DNA of 64,000 nucleotides from Turritopsis dohrnii. Taxonomy: Eukaryota > Cnidaria > Hydrozoa > Anthoathecata > Oceaniidae. The DNA lies in contig BQMF02000028.1 of assembly GCA_027922465.2 (NCBI GenBank), forward strand, positions 992,001 through 1,056,000. Reading direction: 5' to 3'. A model generated the notes under the pieces. It worked only from the letters and a program-made list of their open reading frames with translations. It was not told the origin of the DNA and ran no database searches. Positions 33,786 to 43,934 of this stretch are shown here, piece by piece. Positions within the stretch are counted from its first letter, which is position 1. The number at the start of each line of letters is the position of its first letter. Both the position numbers and the translations under genes were made by a program.

Positions 33786-34044
33786 GTGTGTATGACTGTG
33801 TTAAATTGTTGAGGATTTGTCTTTTCTTCGACAGTTATTTCGTCTACTTGTTCAGTTCATAAATTCAACCACACATCAAGCAAGTCAGTTTTTTGTTAGT
33901 GTTTTCGTATATTTTCATCTTTGAGTCTTTGTCACAGTAAAAAATCTGTTCTTAAAGTCTTGTCTCGTTTGTTATGTCCCAAAGAACAGTTAACAAATTT
34001 TTCTTACGAAAATCTTGAATAGATATATGAATTTGGATCCTCTT

Positions 34045-34254
34045 TTAATGCAACTGCAGCAAATTTACGCTGTCAAGTCCAGTTGTGTCGCATACAACTT
34101 GCTCTGGAACACTTCCACAAGTTCGGCAACAATAACCAGTGGCAGTATTTATGTCCAATAGACTTAAAAAGGCGTACCAACAAAATCGGAATTTGTTATA
34201 GGATAGCAAGGTTCTGAACTCAAAATTGCCGCTTTGTTCCTGCGTTAACGCCAA
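34045..34254 (-). CDS. KDZ gene, exon with TGYCCRTCG motif
   Basis: The frame reads FCWYAFLSLLDINTATG followed by YCCRTCGSVPEQVVCDTTGLD. The order hydrophobic segment, CxxCG and then an Asp-containing 'D-x-T-G' segment is what KDZ-like proteins show before their first catalytic Asp. The 3' boundary is unclear. Confidence 0.55.
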   Translation of the reverse strand: MALTQEQSGNFEFRTLLSYNKFRFCWYAFLSLLDINTATGYCCRTCGSVPEQVVCDTTGLDSVNLLQLH

Positions 34255-34426
34255 AACTTCATAATATCCATGTAATGTGCAACTATAAAATATGTCAGTT
34301 CTTTATTAGAATAAAAATTATTAAATTCAACATTAAAGGAAACGAAAAAGAAATACAGGTGATGTTATCGGAAAAAAATGTTGTACCTATTGCGGTTTAG
34401 AAAATGTAACATGTAGTCCCGTAATA

Positions 34427-36597
34427 TAGTCAGGGCGCTGAGACGTAAAAAAATCAAATAACTATGCAAAATCAGGGGACAAATTAAAAGCTTTTTAGGT
34501 GTGATATACACCTATATAGCAACACGAAAAACCTTACCGGACAAAATTATTTTATTTATTAAAGCTATCCAGGTCAAAAATGTGTGATTAAAAACATGCT
34601 TTAAAAATCCACATCTTTGACACTATATTTTCCGTGATAGCTTCTTCAGAATTTCAATTTCTATTTTACATTCGATCTGAAAGACCGGGGTTTATAATGA
34701 AACAAGGAAAAATGAAGTGATATTATCGATTGTAAACTTGTAAATTGAATTTATGAAGCTACTTGATAATATAACTTTAGAACATTTCTTTTAATTTGAA
34801 CATTTCTCAATGTAAATTCTTAATTAGGGATTGTTCACAAATGACGTCAAGCATTTTTTCAAGATTTTTGACCACCCCTCCCCCCTCCCCCGTCTGTCAA
34901 CTTTGAGTTTCCCCCTCCCCCTCCAAAAAAACAACAACCTCCACCCCACTGGTCCTTTTGTACCTTAGTTTCTTACGCATTTTTTATTAGACGTAAAAAC
35001 ATTTGCAATGATCTTCGTGTAATTTTTCTCTGATCAATCTCCATCTGCATCTCCATCCTTTTCGATATACGGATAGCGGCAAAGATAGCCTGGGTTCGAG
35101 GTTGTCTCAATCTGTGCTTATTGTTTTACGTTCGTACATCACGTGAGCCAACAAAAACAATACGGAAGGACTTTCCTACGCCACGATGGACCACATCAAG
35201 ATCACGTTCAGTGTAAACATTTTCATACTTAATTAGAAAAGTCAAGGTTTTGAAAATTGTGAAGGTTGACGTCAACAGTTGTAGCACCCTCCCCTTGTCA
35301 ACCAGCGTCAACTTTAGCATAAAGAAAGAAAGAGAGATGGTCATGGTTTGTTCAAACGTCTTTTATTCTCAGAAATCCTTACTTCAAATAATGCGGCATG
35401 GATGATGACCGTATACTTGCTGTATCTGTGGTGTTAAAAACATCCAAACGAAGCGATGGATATAAGGATTTAGGGAAGTGTGTGACCGAGACTGCTGCTA
35501 CAACGTTTACCTCACAATAAGGAATGACAATAACAGTTTGCTAACTGATGTTTCTGGGAAAGATTGGCAGAGCATTGTATCTCTTGAGTTCCAATATCAT
35601 CGAATATGCTACCGGGATTACACTCGACCACTGAAGCGTTTTTCTTCTTTTACTGATACAGTTATTGTATCTGTTGCAAAAATTGTGAAAGAGAAGGTCA
35701 TTGATAATTATATATGATTATATATACAGAGGAACTTCTCAATTTACAAAAACAGGCTGGCATTTCTATGATTCCTGATAAACGAACTAGATAAAATTAT
35801 TCAATGTCACAAAGATGAAGTGGACTGTTGGCGGCAAAAGTATGGAAATCGCTCTTAAAAAACTAAGAGAAATCCTATGTAAGGAGATAACCGATATGAA
35901 AAGTCGATAGATATGCAAAGTGGCTTCTGTAATTCGTGAGGAAATACATTTATTGTCACCAACTTTCACTTTACTTGAATCTACTTGAAAACTCTTTACT
36001 TGAATTTTTTACAATCGTTCCATCGTCCTTAAAGGCTAATGCGAAACATATTGGTCAGTAGCAGAACAACTGTAACAAAAAGACACGAGTTATTGATAGC
36101 CTCTGCCAAGATATCATCTTTAATGCACATGGAGGAAAATATTGCACTAAAAAGCACGTTCAGTTGTTTGCAGATCGCATGGCTTTGAAGTGCTCCGAGT
36201 TATGTAATTGCTTGTAACATTGTGTTGTGATGATCTTTACCCCGTGAATTAATTTCATTCAGAATTGTTCTTCCAATTTTTCAAACTTCATAAGCGATGA
36301 CGTCATAGAAATACTTTCTATCATGTATAATTTGGCATAGATAATTTCTATATGACCTTAGCATAACTTTTGTTCAGTTCAAAAAATGCGATCGAATGGT
36401 ATATATATCAACAATTTTAGGTGAACTATATTTTTTGTCCTATGGATGACGTCATCAAAACCAATATAGGCCCTTAAATAAATCCAGATTGTCTGGTAAA
36501 AAATTTCGTGATCAGTACAATCTACCGAACCAGTTTCACTTAAAAATAATTTGTCCCTCTCGTTTCCAGTTTTTTTTAAGTCTCAGCGCCCTGACTA
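34427..36597 (+). mobile_element. Academ-like DNA transposon 1 (decayed)
   Basis: Inverted ends TAGTCAGGGCGCTGAGACGT and its near-perfect inverse close to 36597, flanked by a 3-bp duplication ATA (34424-34426, 36598-36600). It is 2171 bp. Inside is a plus-strand remnant of a protein homologous to that of the element at 37204-40270. A C-rich block (34862-34925) and several TGACGTCA palindromes also occur. It inserted between exons of the KDZ gene. Confidence 0.75.
35404..35717 (+). pseudogene. Remnant of the Academ-like protein (element 1)
   Basis: Two frames give KRSDGYKDLGKCVTETAAT and, after a shift near 35520, DVSGKDWQSIVSLEFQYHRI followed by CYRDYTRP. They match GGYEVLTKCVTENAAT and LELHYHRSCYKDLTR of the second element. 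The remnant ends in stops. A further shred near 36090-36210 (IDSLCQDIIFNAHGGK) fits the next conserved block of this family. Confidence 0.65.
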
Positions 36598-36904
36598 ATA
36601 CACTATGATGTATCATAAAAGTGTGCATATTGAATACTGCATCATTACGACCATCATACTAAAACTTTTTCCCGCAGTGCAAGCAGCTTTTCGAAAATAC
36701 TGAACATGATAAAATGTAAACATAAAACTTGTTCAGGATAGATAAAGTAAAATGTTGTTATATGCTGGGTCATTTTAAAAGAATATTATGCAAATTGCAA
36801 TTTTCTGCGCGAAAATAGATAAATACAGTAAAGGAACAGTACAGATGGAGGGTGTTGAAATTTATTGAAAGGACAATTCAAAAAAGCTGGGGAAAAAATC
36901 TTTG

Positions 36905-37186
36905 CTATTGAAACAAACCTTTGCAATTAAAATAAGAATTCTTTGTGAAGAGCATTCCTGTATTACTAGAAATTACTTCTAGCGGGATATTACAATCTAC
37001 GCAACTTAGTAATTCATCTTGGCATATTATTAATCCTTCTTCGAGATCTAGGTAATTGTTCGGATGGTGTTTCAAACAACTCTGCACCCTCTCATCCGGC
37101 TGGAATGGAATTTTTCTCCATGATGCTGCTGGATATGAGTAACTAGAGCTCTGTGGAGCATTCACATTTGAACTCCGAGAAAACAA
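36905..37186 (-). CDS. Possible upstream exon of the KDZ gene
   Basis: The frame reads ASWRKIPFQPDERVQSC, then LDLEEGLIICQDELLSC, then VDCNIP, with a CxxC pattern. It sits on the minus strand upstream of the KDZ exons, separated from them only by the inserted Academ-like element. No independent evidence connects it, so it is a proposal. Confidence 0.35.
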   Translation of the reverse strand: MFSRSSNVNAPQSSSYSYPAASWRKIPFQPDERVQSCLKHHPNNYLDLEEGLIICQDELLSCVDCNIPLEVISSNTGMLFTKNSYFNCKGLFQ

Positions 37187-37203
37187 TTCTACCTATACAG
37201 ATG

Positions 37204-40200
37204 TAGACCGGTAGCTGACGACAAAAAAAAATTGGACAACTTGGGGACAAAACCAAATCACTTTCAAATCATCAAATAGACCTAAAGGACGAGGAATCAG
37301 GATCCCGATTTTTGAAAAATTATTTAAGGGGCTGTGTCGGGAGATTTTAAGGGTTTGATGACGTCACGCCATACGTCAAAACATTTATGACGTCAAATTT
37401 GTTGTAAAAGTATATCAATCGATAGATATTTTATTTTTGAGTAAATAATGCAAAAACATTAATATCTAGAAATCAATACTTCAGTCGCTATGGAACGATA
37501 AATTCAGCTTGATGACGTCATCATTTTAGACGTTGTACGCGGTCGGAATCACATTTTTACTAAAGGATCGTTCAGACATGATGTCAGACTGAATGGGAAA
37601 AGAGTCTGAGCATAAAGTTTATAGTAGGAGCAGGGCATTGACATATATTAACGATCACTAATGGTTTGTAAGTTACTCAAAAAAACGTTTAGTCGCATTC
37701 AGAAAAATCCGATTCATCATCTTCGTTGCTATCACTGGATTCACTGCCACTTAAATCATCATTGTTGGTACAGCTGGTGCAATTGCACAAATCAGTGCAT
37801 GAAAGTCCATGTGATTTGCATACACAAGACTTATTCTTACAGCCACTTTTACACCCACAATCAATCATATCCATAAGTTGCGGGGGCACGGGGGGTAACA
37901 GCATCCATTGGATCTGAAGTTTCCCGTCTTCAAGAACCCATCCATGACCGTGAGGTGATGGGATATCTGGGTTATTGACTAGTGATTTCTTTACTACGGC
38001 TGTTACATATGCAACTCTTTTGCAGTGGCACAAGAGAACATCTCTTGTAGGCGGCAATTTACATGGCTCTGCCGCTTTCTCAGTCGCACAAAACTTTGCA
38101 TATCTTGCTTCGTTAACGTTGTCAAACTTTTTTAAGTTGTAAAGGCAGCAAACAAACTGTTCCAATATACTGAAATCTTTCGACTGGAAGATGAAAGAAT
38201 CACCTATTCGTTTGAAAGCCGAAACAAATTTTTCGTTTGATAACATCGTTTTGAATGCCTTTACTTTACCTAAACCATGGAATGCACTGGTATAATCGTT
38301 TCCACTGAAGGCATGTAAAGCAGGAAGGGCTTCACAGCAATCGGTACCCAGCTCAAAGCACATGCTTTCGATGTCAAGCACTCGACGGTTATTTCCAGTC
38401 CCAGTTTGGACGTAAATACGGGTTTAAAAGTTTCAATTTTTTTGAACAGAAGTTCAATAATCTCCCCTTTCTCCAATTCATTGTTGAAGAAAAATGACAT
38501 ACCATGCTGAGGCACCCAAAAGCCTATTCTGATGCCAAAATGCTTCTTGACTATATCTCCCAATTTCCGTTTATCAGGCGAAATCACTCCAGAACCATTG
38601 TTTGAATAGAATATCTGTAAATCGTTTAAAGTAACTAGTTCATTCTTGTTGAATATATGTACTTGTGCATACTCTATAAGTTTTTCGTAACATTTCTCAA
38701 CATGTTCGGTTTGATATTTGTCCGAAGTACGTGTTGGTGTGCGTGTTAAATCTTTATAACAGGAACGATGATAATGCAATTCCAGCGCGATTATGTTTTG
38801 CGAGTTTACCCCCGAAACATAAGCAGAAAGACGTTCATTGGTTTGCTTTCTCAGAGCTGAAGTTTGAAGATTGGTTGCTGCATTTTCGGTCACACATTTT
38901 GTTAGAACCTCGTAACCACCAGATTTCATAGTCTTCATACCGAAACAAATACAGCACTCTTTGTCTGCTATTATCTTTCCTAAAAGGTTTTAAAAACAGT
39001 ATTTCAATGAAAACTGGAAGACATTATTTGAACTGTGCATTACACGAAAAAATTATCATTTGAGAAATGGATTGAGAAGGATCGAAATTAGAACATTCCC
39101 CCAACAATATGACAAGAAGGTGCAACAATTGAACAATGGAATACCTGAGCGATCTCTTTTTCTAGTGGAAGCCCTTTTTAAATTATCACAGCCATTGTCT
39201 TTCGTGGTATCATCGACTGCTGCATCACTTACGTTCTGATCACCATCTTTTAACTTTGAAAGTAGCCGGGAGTGAGTATATTTATCGTAACACTTCTGAT
39301 GGAACGATAAATCTGTGAGTGCGTTTACAGTTGGGTCATTTAGAATGTTGATAACTTTTTCATCATTCCGTATTGTACTGTTTATACGAAGTAAATATAT
39401 TTTCCTGTTATTGTATAGGTTATTTCTTGGAGAATTTTATTTTAAACTCCAAAACAAGTATAGGCTTGCCTGCCTAGCATAATTTTAAATGCATACAATA
39501 ACAGTGCAAGTATGTAAAATTATAGATGTCACGAAAAAGGCAAATAAAAATGTATAAAAGTTATAAAGAAAAAATTTATTACCTTGCATTTTTTACTCTT
39601 TCCAAAGATGTTTCGGTGAAGAATCTGAGCTTGGCGTTACCGCAGCCATCACAGACATGAATCAAACATTTATTTTTGTTTTTCTTTGGAGAAAGGCTTA
39701 ATTTTCGAAGAGACGATGAAGAAATTGGAGCAGAAGGTCCTTCAGACATGATTAGCACGTTGATTTTCAGATTTCCCGCGCGAAAAAAAAAAGCGTGCTC
39801 TTAAAAATGTAAACAAAAGAAATAAAACGGGGGCTGCAAAGCAAAGTTTATTGTTTGGAATATCAATAAAGAAAATATTTATTAAAATGCTATTTAAAAC
39901 TAATACAATAACAAAATTTAAAAAATGCAATAACAAAATTTATAATAACTACAATAAATATCAATAATTTGTATTGACTAAACTTTTCTTTTTTTATCTA
40001 ATTTTGACCCCCGTCTTATTTTCTACAAATTCAAGCCAGTTCGAACGCGTTTGATAAAATAATAAAAACATGGAGGACGGTTTAGTGAAGAAAACTGTAT
40101 GAGTGTTGGTGACTTGTTTTTGATTATAACTCAGTCCTTAAAGATTATTTTGAAAATCGGGAACTGGTTTTTATTTTTATAAAGCGTATAGATGTTGTTC

Positions 40201-40270
40201 TTAATATTTTTGAAATGTCCCGAAGTTTGCACGCAAACACCTTTTTTTTATGTCGTCAGCTACCTGACTA
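37204..40270 (-). mobile_element. Academ-like DNA transposon 2
   Basis: The right end (read inward) is TAGTCAGGTAGCTGACGACA and the left end TAGACCGGTAGCTGACGACA, an imperfect 20-bp inverted repeat, flanked by the 3-bp duplication ATG (37201-37203, 40271-40273). It is 3067 bp. It encodes a spliced minus-strand gene with an XPG/FEN1-like motif and a Cys-rich CXC tail. Three-to-four-base duplications and XPG-like nuclease domains are known features of the Academ superfamily. Confidence 0.7.
37689..39749 (-). pseudogene. Academ-like transposase with XPG-like motif and CXC tail
   Basis: Exon 1 39749-39583 (MSEGPSAPISSSSLRK.., CDGCGN), exon 2 39404-39145 (KIYLLRINSTIRNDEK..LSFHQKCYDKYTH), exon 3 from 38979 (CCICFGMKTMKSGGYEVLTK..LELHYHRSCYKDLTR). 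All junctions are GT..AG and frame-consistent. Near 38400 the frame breaks and resumes with IYVQTGTGNNRRVLD and ALHAFSGNDYTSAFHGLGK, which resembles the G-x-DY..GIG helix-hairpin-helix segment of XPG/FEN1 nucleases. The C-terminus (CGCKSGCKNKSCVC..CTDLCNCTSC) is a TSO1/CXC-like cysteine cluster. The acidic active-site stretch expected upstream of the HAFSG motif seems deleted, so this copy is dead. Confidence 0.65.
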
Positions 40271-40832
40271 ATGGACAATCGACTTTTTAATGAAAGGATT
40301 TGACGTATGTTATGTGTTGGCAGTACAGAGATGAACACAAGTCACAAAAGTATTTGATGCCATTTTAATTTACAATGCCAACAGTATCATCCTTTACAAC
40401 CAATACCTTTTTCGGAATAAAAGACACCTCTGAAATATCTCTGTCCTAAATTTTGCAGATTAAGTTCATTCAGCTTCAGTTTTTTTTGAGAAAAAGTTTG
40501 AAATAAGAGAAGCTTACCGTACAATCTGTTGGCTGAAAACCTAATTTGCTAGATGATCAGGAAATGACACACACGTGCGATTGAAATTTATTACTGCTAT
40601 CATTATTAATATTTGTTATTCATCATGGTAAGTCCAAACGGCATTACCATGTTAGAATCTGCGAGCACTTAGGGATCTCTCCTTTGATTGAAATCTCAAA
40701 TCACGTCAACAAACTGCCATTTCAGACCACATTTTACTGTGTGATCACATACCGTCTGTCGAGGACTTTACAGTCATAGGTTCGGCCACCAACAATTATC
40801 TTTTAGAAATTAAAGAAAGTCTTCTCATCTCT
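40271..40832. other. Stretch with no recognised gene
   Basis: Host or older repeat DNA between the Academ-like element and the LTR element. No coding signal was recognised. Confidence 0.4.
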
Positions 40833-40930
40833 GTAGTGTTTATCTCCACGAAGGAGAGCCATGTATATATGTACGCCATATGGCATGTGAGTTAAGTTGT
40901 GAATAGATGCACGTTGTAGAAACATTAAAA
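40833..40930 (+). repeat. Left LTR, 98 bp
   Basis: It begins GTAGTGTTTATCTCC and ends CATTAAAA. The inner side is followed by the putative primer-binding site. Confidence 0.85.
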
Positions 40931-40977
40931 CTGGCGACGAAGAAAAAAAAAACTTTTAAAAAGGGAAGTTAGAAATT

Positions 40978-41463
40978 TTGTTGATGCCAAGAAGAAGAAA
41001 AAATAATATGGCTGTAAAGAACTTAACCTTACCTACATTTCCAACTTTTGACTTGAGAGAGGTCGATACAATCTCACCAAGATGGAAAAAGTACAAACAG
41101 AGATTCGAATTATTGTGTACAGCTGTTGGTGTCACTGAAGAAAAACAGAAATTAGCAATGCTATTGACGTACGTGGGTGATGAAACATATGAAGTATTTG
41201 AAAATGTAAAACCCCACGACACACCAACGTTTAGAGAAGTTATCGAAGCTTTCGACAAGCACTTCAACCCACAGACAAACACGAGTTATGAAACCTTCAT
41301 TTTCCGTAATATGAAACAAAATGAAGAGGAAACACTGAACGAATTCTACATTACACTCAAGCAACAATCAACAAAATGTGCGTTTGAAAATGTAGATTTA
41401 AACATAAAACAACAAATTGAACTTTCAACGAATATCGATAAATTAAGACTTTACAGTTTCTAG
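40978..41463 (+). pseudogene. LTR element gag, capsid region
   Basis: PTFDLREVDTISPRWKKYKQ, then LLCTAVGVTEEKQKLAMLLTYVGDE and ETYEVFENV, then a DKHFNPQTN block followed by NFRNMKQ-like sequence, the typical layout of Gypsy-type capsid proteins. A TAG at 41461-41463 interrupts the ORF shortly before the zinc knuckles at 41554. Confidence 0.8.
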
Positions 41464-41553
41464 CACCTTGACAAGAGCCTACAGGAATTACTAATAATCG
41501 GTCAAACCTACAAAACAACAACGAAACAAATTGAAGAAATTTCGAAAAAGAAG

Positions 41554-42129
41554 TTGAACGTGAAAGAAGAAGAAATATTTTACACGAAAAACAAGAAGAA
41601 ATTTTCAGCGTTTGGTAAGAATAAATATCAGCGAGGAATGAGTGATAAGCCGAAAAGCTGTTATAGATGTGGTGGTACATTTCCGCACAAAAATCGTTGT
41701 CCTGTTGAGGGGAAAACCTGTAACGAATGTCAGAAACAAAATCACTTCGCTGTAGTTTGTAGAACGAAGGACAGAGGTAGTTCGAAAAGTTTCAAAAGAA
41801 AACCACTAAACAGCTTGGAGGACACAACTCATTTGCCGCCAACTACTTTGTACGAAAAGATGGAATCGATAGACTTAGACGAAATTTTATTTGCTGTATC
41901 TGCTATTGAGGAATCCGAGCAAGAAAGTCCAAAGGCTGTGTGTAATAAGGACCCTGAAGCTGCGTTTGCAGAGGGTATGTCTAGCTGGCGCGCCCTCGCG
42001 GTGAATTCAGATAGAGCGAGATTTGATGCCGTAATTTTGGTCGAAGGAGTGAAAGTGAACTTCCTTGTTGATACCGGTGCCTCGGTTAGTATTTTGACTT
42101 TGAGAACTTTTAAACAATTATGCAAGTGA
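41554..42129 (+). pseudogene. LTR element zinc knuckles and protease
   Basis: Two zinc knuckles (CYRCGGTFPHKNRC and CNECQKQNHFAVVC) are followed by an acidic linker and the protease signature FLVDTGASVSILT, which keeps the DTG triad. The frame stops after RTFKQLCK, and 42130-42470 has several stops. Confidence 0.8.
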
Positions 42130-42473
42130 CTACGAATAAATCCTACTTTACAAAAAGCGAAAATTTCAGTCGATACACATGGAAATGATTCGTACAACTC
42201 GGAGCGTGATTGAAAATTTTGGGGAAAACTCAATTAGCTATAGAAACTTCAGAAAAATTCAGCTGTGAAACATTTTCCGTAATCGATACAAAACACGAGA
42301 ATCTTTTATAAGGAAGCGCCGCCCTACAACTCGAGGTTTTATTGTTTAAAAAACCTGCTTACTATGTTCAAAAGAGCGAGAAACCTGAAACTAAAACTGA
42401 AAAAGTGATAAACAAAACTAAAAATGGCATATGTAAAATAGAAGAGAGCACCGTGCCGTAGAGTCTAAGTCCT

Positions 42474-43238
42474 TTGCTAAATGAATTCAAAGAAGATGTC
42501 CTCAGAAATAAAATTGGCAAAATGAAAGGTCATCAAGTAACTTTGCACATCAATAAAAGCGTCCCACCTGTCGCTCAAAAAGAAAGAAGAATTCCATTTG
42601 CGCTGAGAGACAAAGTAAACATTGAATTAGAAAAATTTGAGAAAGCTGGTATCATAGAGGACGTGACAAACGAGCCGAGGCCTTGGTTGAATCCATTAGT
42701 AATCGCGCCTAAACCTGAAGGAAAGAATATTGAAAGTGAAGTCCAGAAATTTTTATTCGCTTATCGCAACACTCCCCACACATCTACGAAAATGTCACCT
42801 TCAGAAGTTATGTTCAATCGAAAAGTGAACTTCAATATACCTCAGACTGACAGCACAGTCGAAGAGAACATCGAAAGGAAAACCAACGCCAACGATCACA
42901 AAAGTAAAACGTATAACAAGAACTATGTAGACACTAAGAGGCGAGCGCAAGACATCCCTTTTAAGCGCGGTGAAAGGGTCTTAGTCCGCCAGCCTAAGGA
43001 AAACAAGCTTACAACGTACTACAATCCTAGTCCATTACGCATTTTGAACGTCAAAGGTACGATGATAACAGCGCAGTTTGAAAACAGCGAGCATACAATA
43101 ACAAGACACGCAACTCATTTTAAAAAGATTGCCCTTTCTGCCTGCTTTACTACAGCACATCAACCAAACAAAACAATGAACAAAGAAAAATCTGCGAAGC
43201 CTGAACGCAAACAATATCCATTGAGAGAGAGGAAGTGA
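42474..43238 (+). pseudogene. RT N-terminus joined to integrase C-terminus by deletion
   Basis: The first ~70 codons are the RT entry segment (HINKSVPPVAQKERRIPFAL, KAGIIEDV, PWLNPLVIAPKPEGK). Directly after GKN the sequence is the end of an integrase (FLFAYRNTPHTSTKMSPSEVMF, then a basic SH3-like region GERVLVRQPKENK). The RT palm with its catalytic box, RNase H and most of the integrase core are missing without a frame break, so one long deletion has fused the two ends into an apparently open 254-codon frame. Confidence 0.85.
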
Positions 43239-43464
43239 ACTTATGATTAAGCACGTTATGAACTTGTATATAAAACGCGAACAGATACAGTCTCAACAAA
43301 CTTTCTAAACTACATAGTTAAAAGGTTTTTTTTGTTGCTTTCGTTCTTCTGTTTTTCTGTACAGATACAAAGACACAAAACTATCACTGGAATCGTGAAG
43401 CCAGGCAAGCCGAACAATGAAGGGTTAGGCAACGGGCCACATACCAACAATGGGGTGATATGCG

Positions 43465-43562
43465 GTAGTGTTTATCTCCACGAAGGAGAGCCATGTATAT
43501 ATGTACGCTATATGGCATGTGAGTTAAGTTGTGAATAGATGCACGTTGTACAAACATTAAAA
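43465..43562 (+). repeat. Right LTR, 98 bp
   Basis: A near-identical copy of 40833-40930, followed by the TCTCT duplication. Confidence 0.85.
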
Positions 43563-43699
43563 TCTCTAGGGACGAACCCAAATGTAATAAAAATATCTCT
43601 TCTGTGCCGTTGTATTTATTTAATCATTAAAATATACACGGGTCATTTATCTAGTCATTGTTATTTTGTAATTTATTCACTTCGGTTTTTATATAAAAT

Positions 43700-43790
43700 T
43701 CGTGTCATATTGTTTTGTAAAACTATCTGATGATGCTCAGTCACAGTGTTGAGGGAAACGTTAAATAAAATTGGACATGTCGTAGAACTG
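43700..43790 (+). ncRNA. Hammerhead-like core, isolated
   Basis: CTGATGA (about 43726) with a short CTCA/TGAG hairpin and a GAAA before CGTTAAATAAA. This resembles the conserved core of the PLE repeat motifs but in unrelated flanks. It may be the tail of a lost PLE. The stem II geometry is imperfect. Confidence 0.35.
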
Positions 43791-43934
43791 TGTCGTTCCT
43801 TTTTCATAATTTCATTATTGGATATATCACCCAACTCATCATATTGTTATTCATCGTATTGTTTCATATAATAGAGATCAATGGACATCATTAAAAAGAC
43901 AATAAGACAAAGACAATAAATAGACAATAACTTC

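Larger units (their letters stand above)
40833..43562 (+). mobile_element. LTR retrotransposon with 98-bp LTRs and a large internal deletion
   Basis: The 98-bp direct repeats 40833-40930 and 43465-43562 are flanked by the 5-bp duplication TCTCT (40828-40832, 43563-43567). A primer site TGGCGACGAAG (40932) follows the left LTR. Gag, protease, a fragment of RT and the integrase C-terminal part are present. The LTRs differ at only a few positions. Confidence 0.88.

Noticed and set aside
34860..34930. A G-quadruplex-forming promoter element
   Set aside because: The C-rich block lies inside a decayed DNA transposon with no gene start nearby; it may be part of a nested MITE, but the second end was not found.
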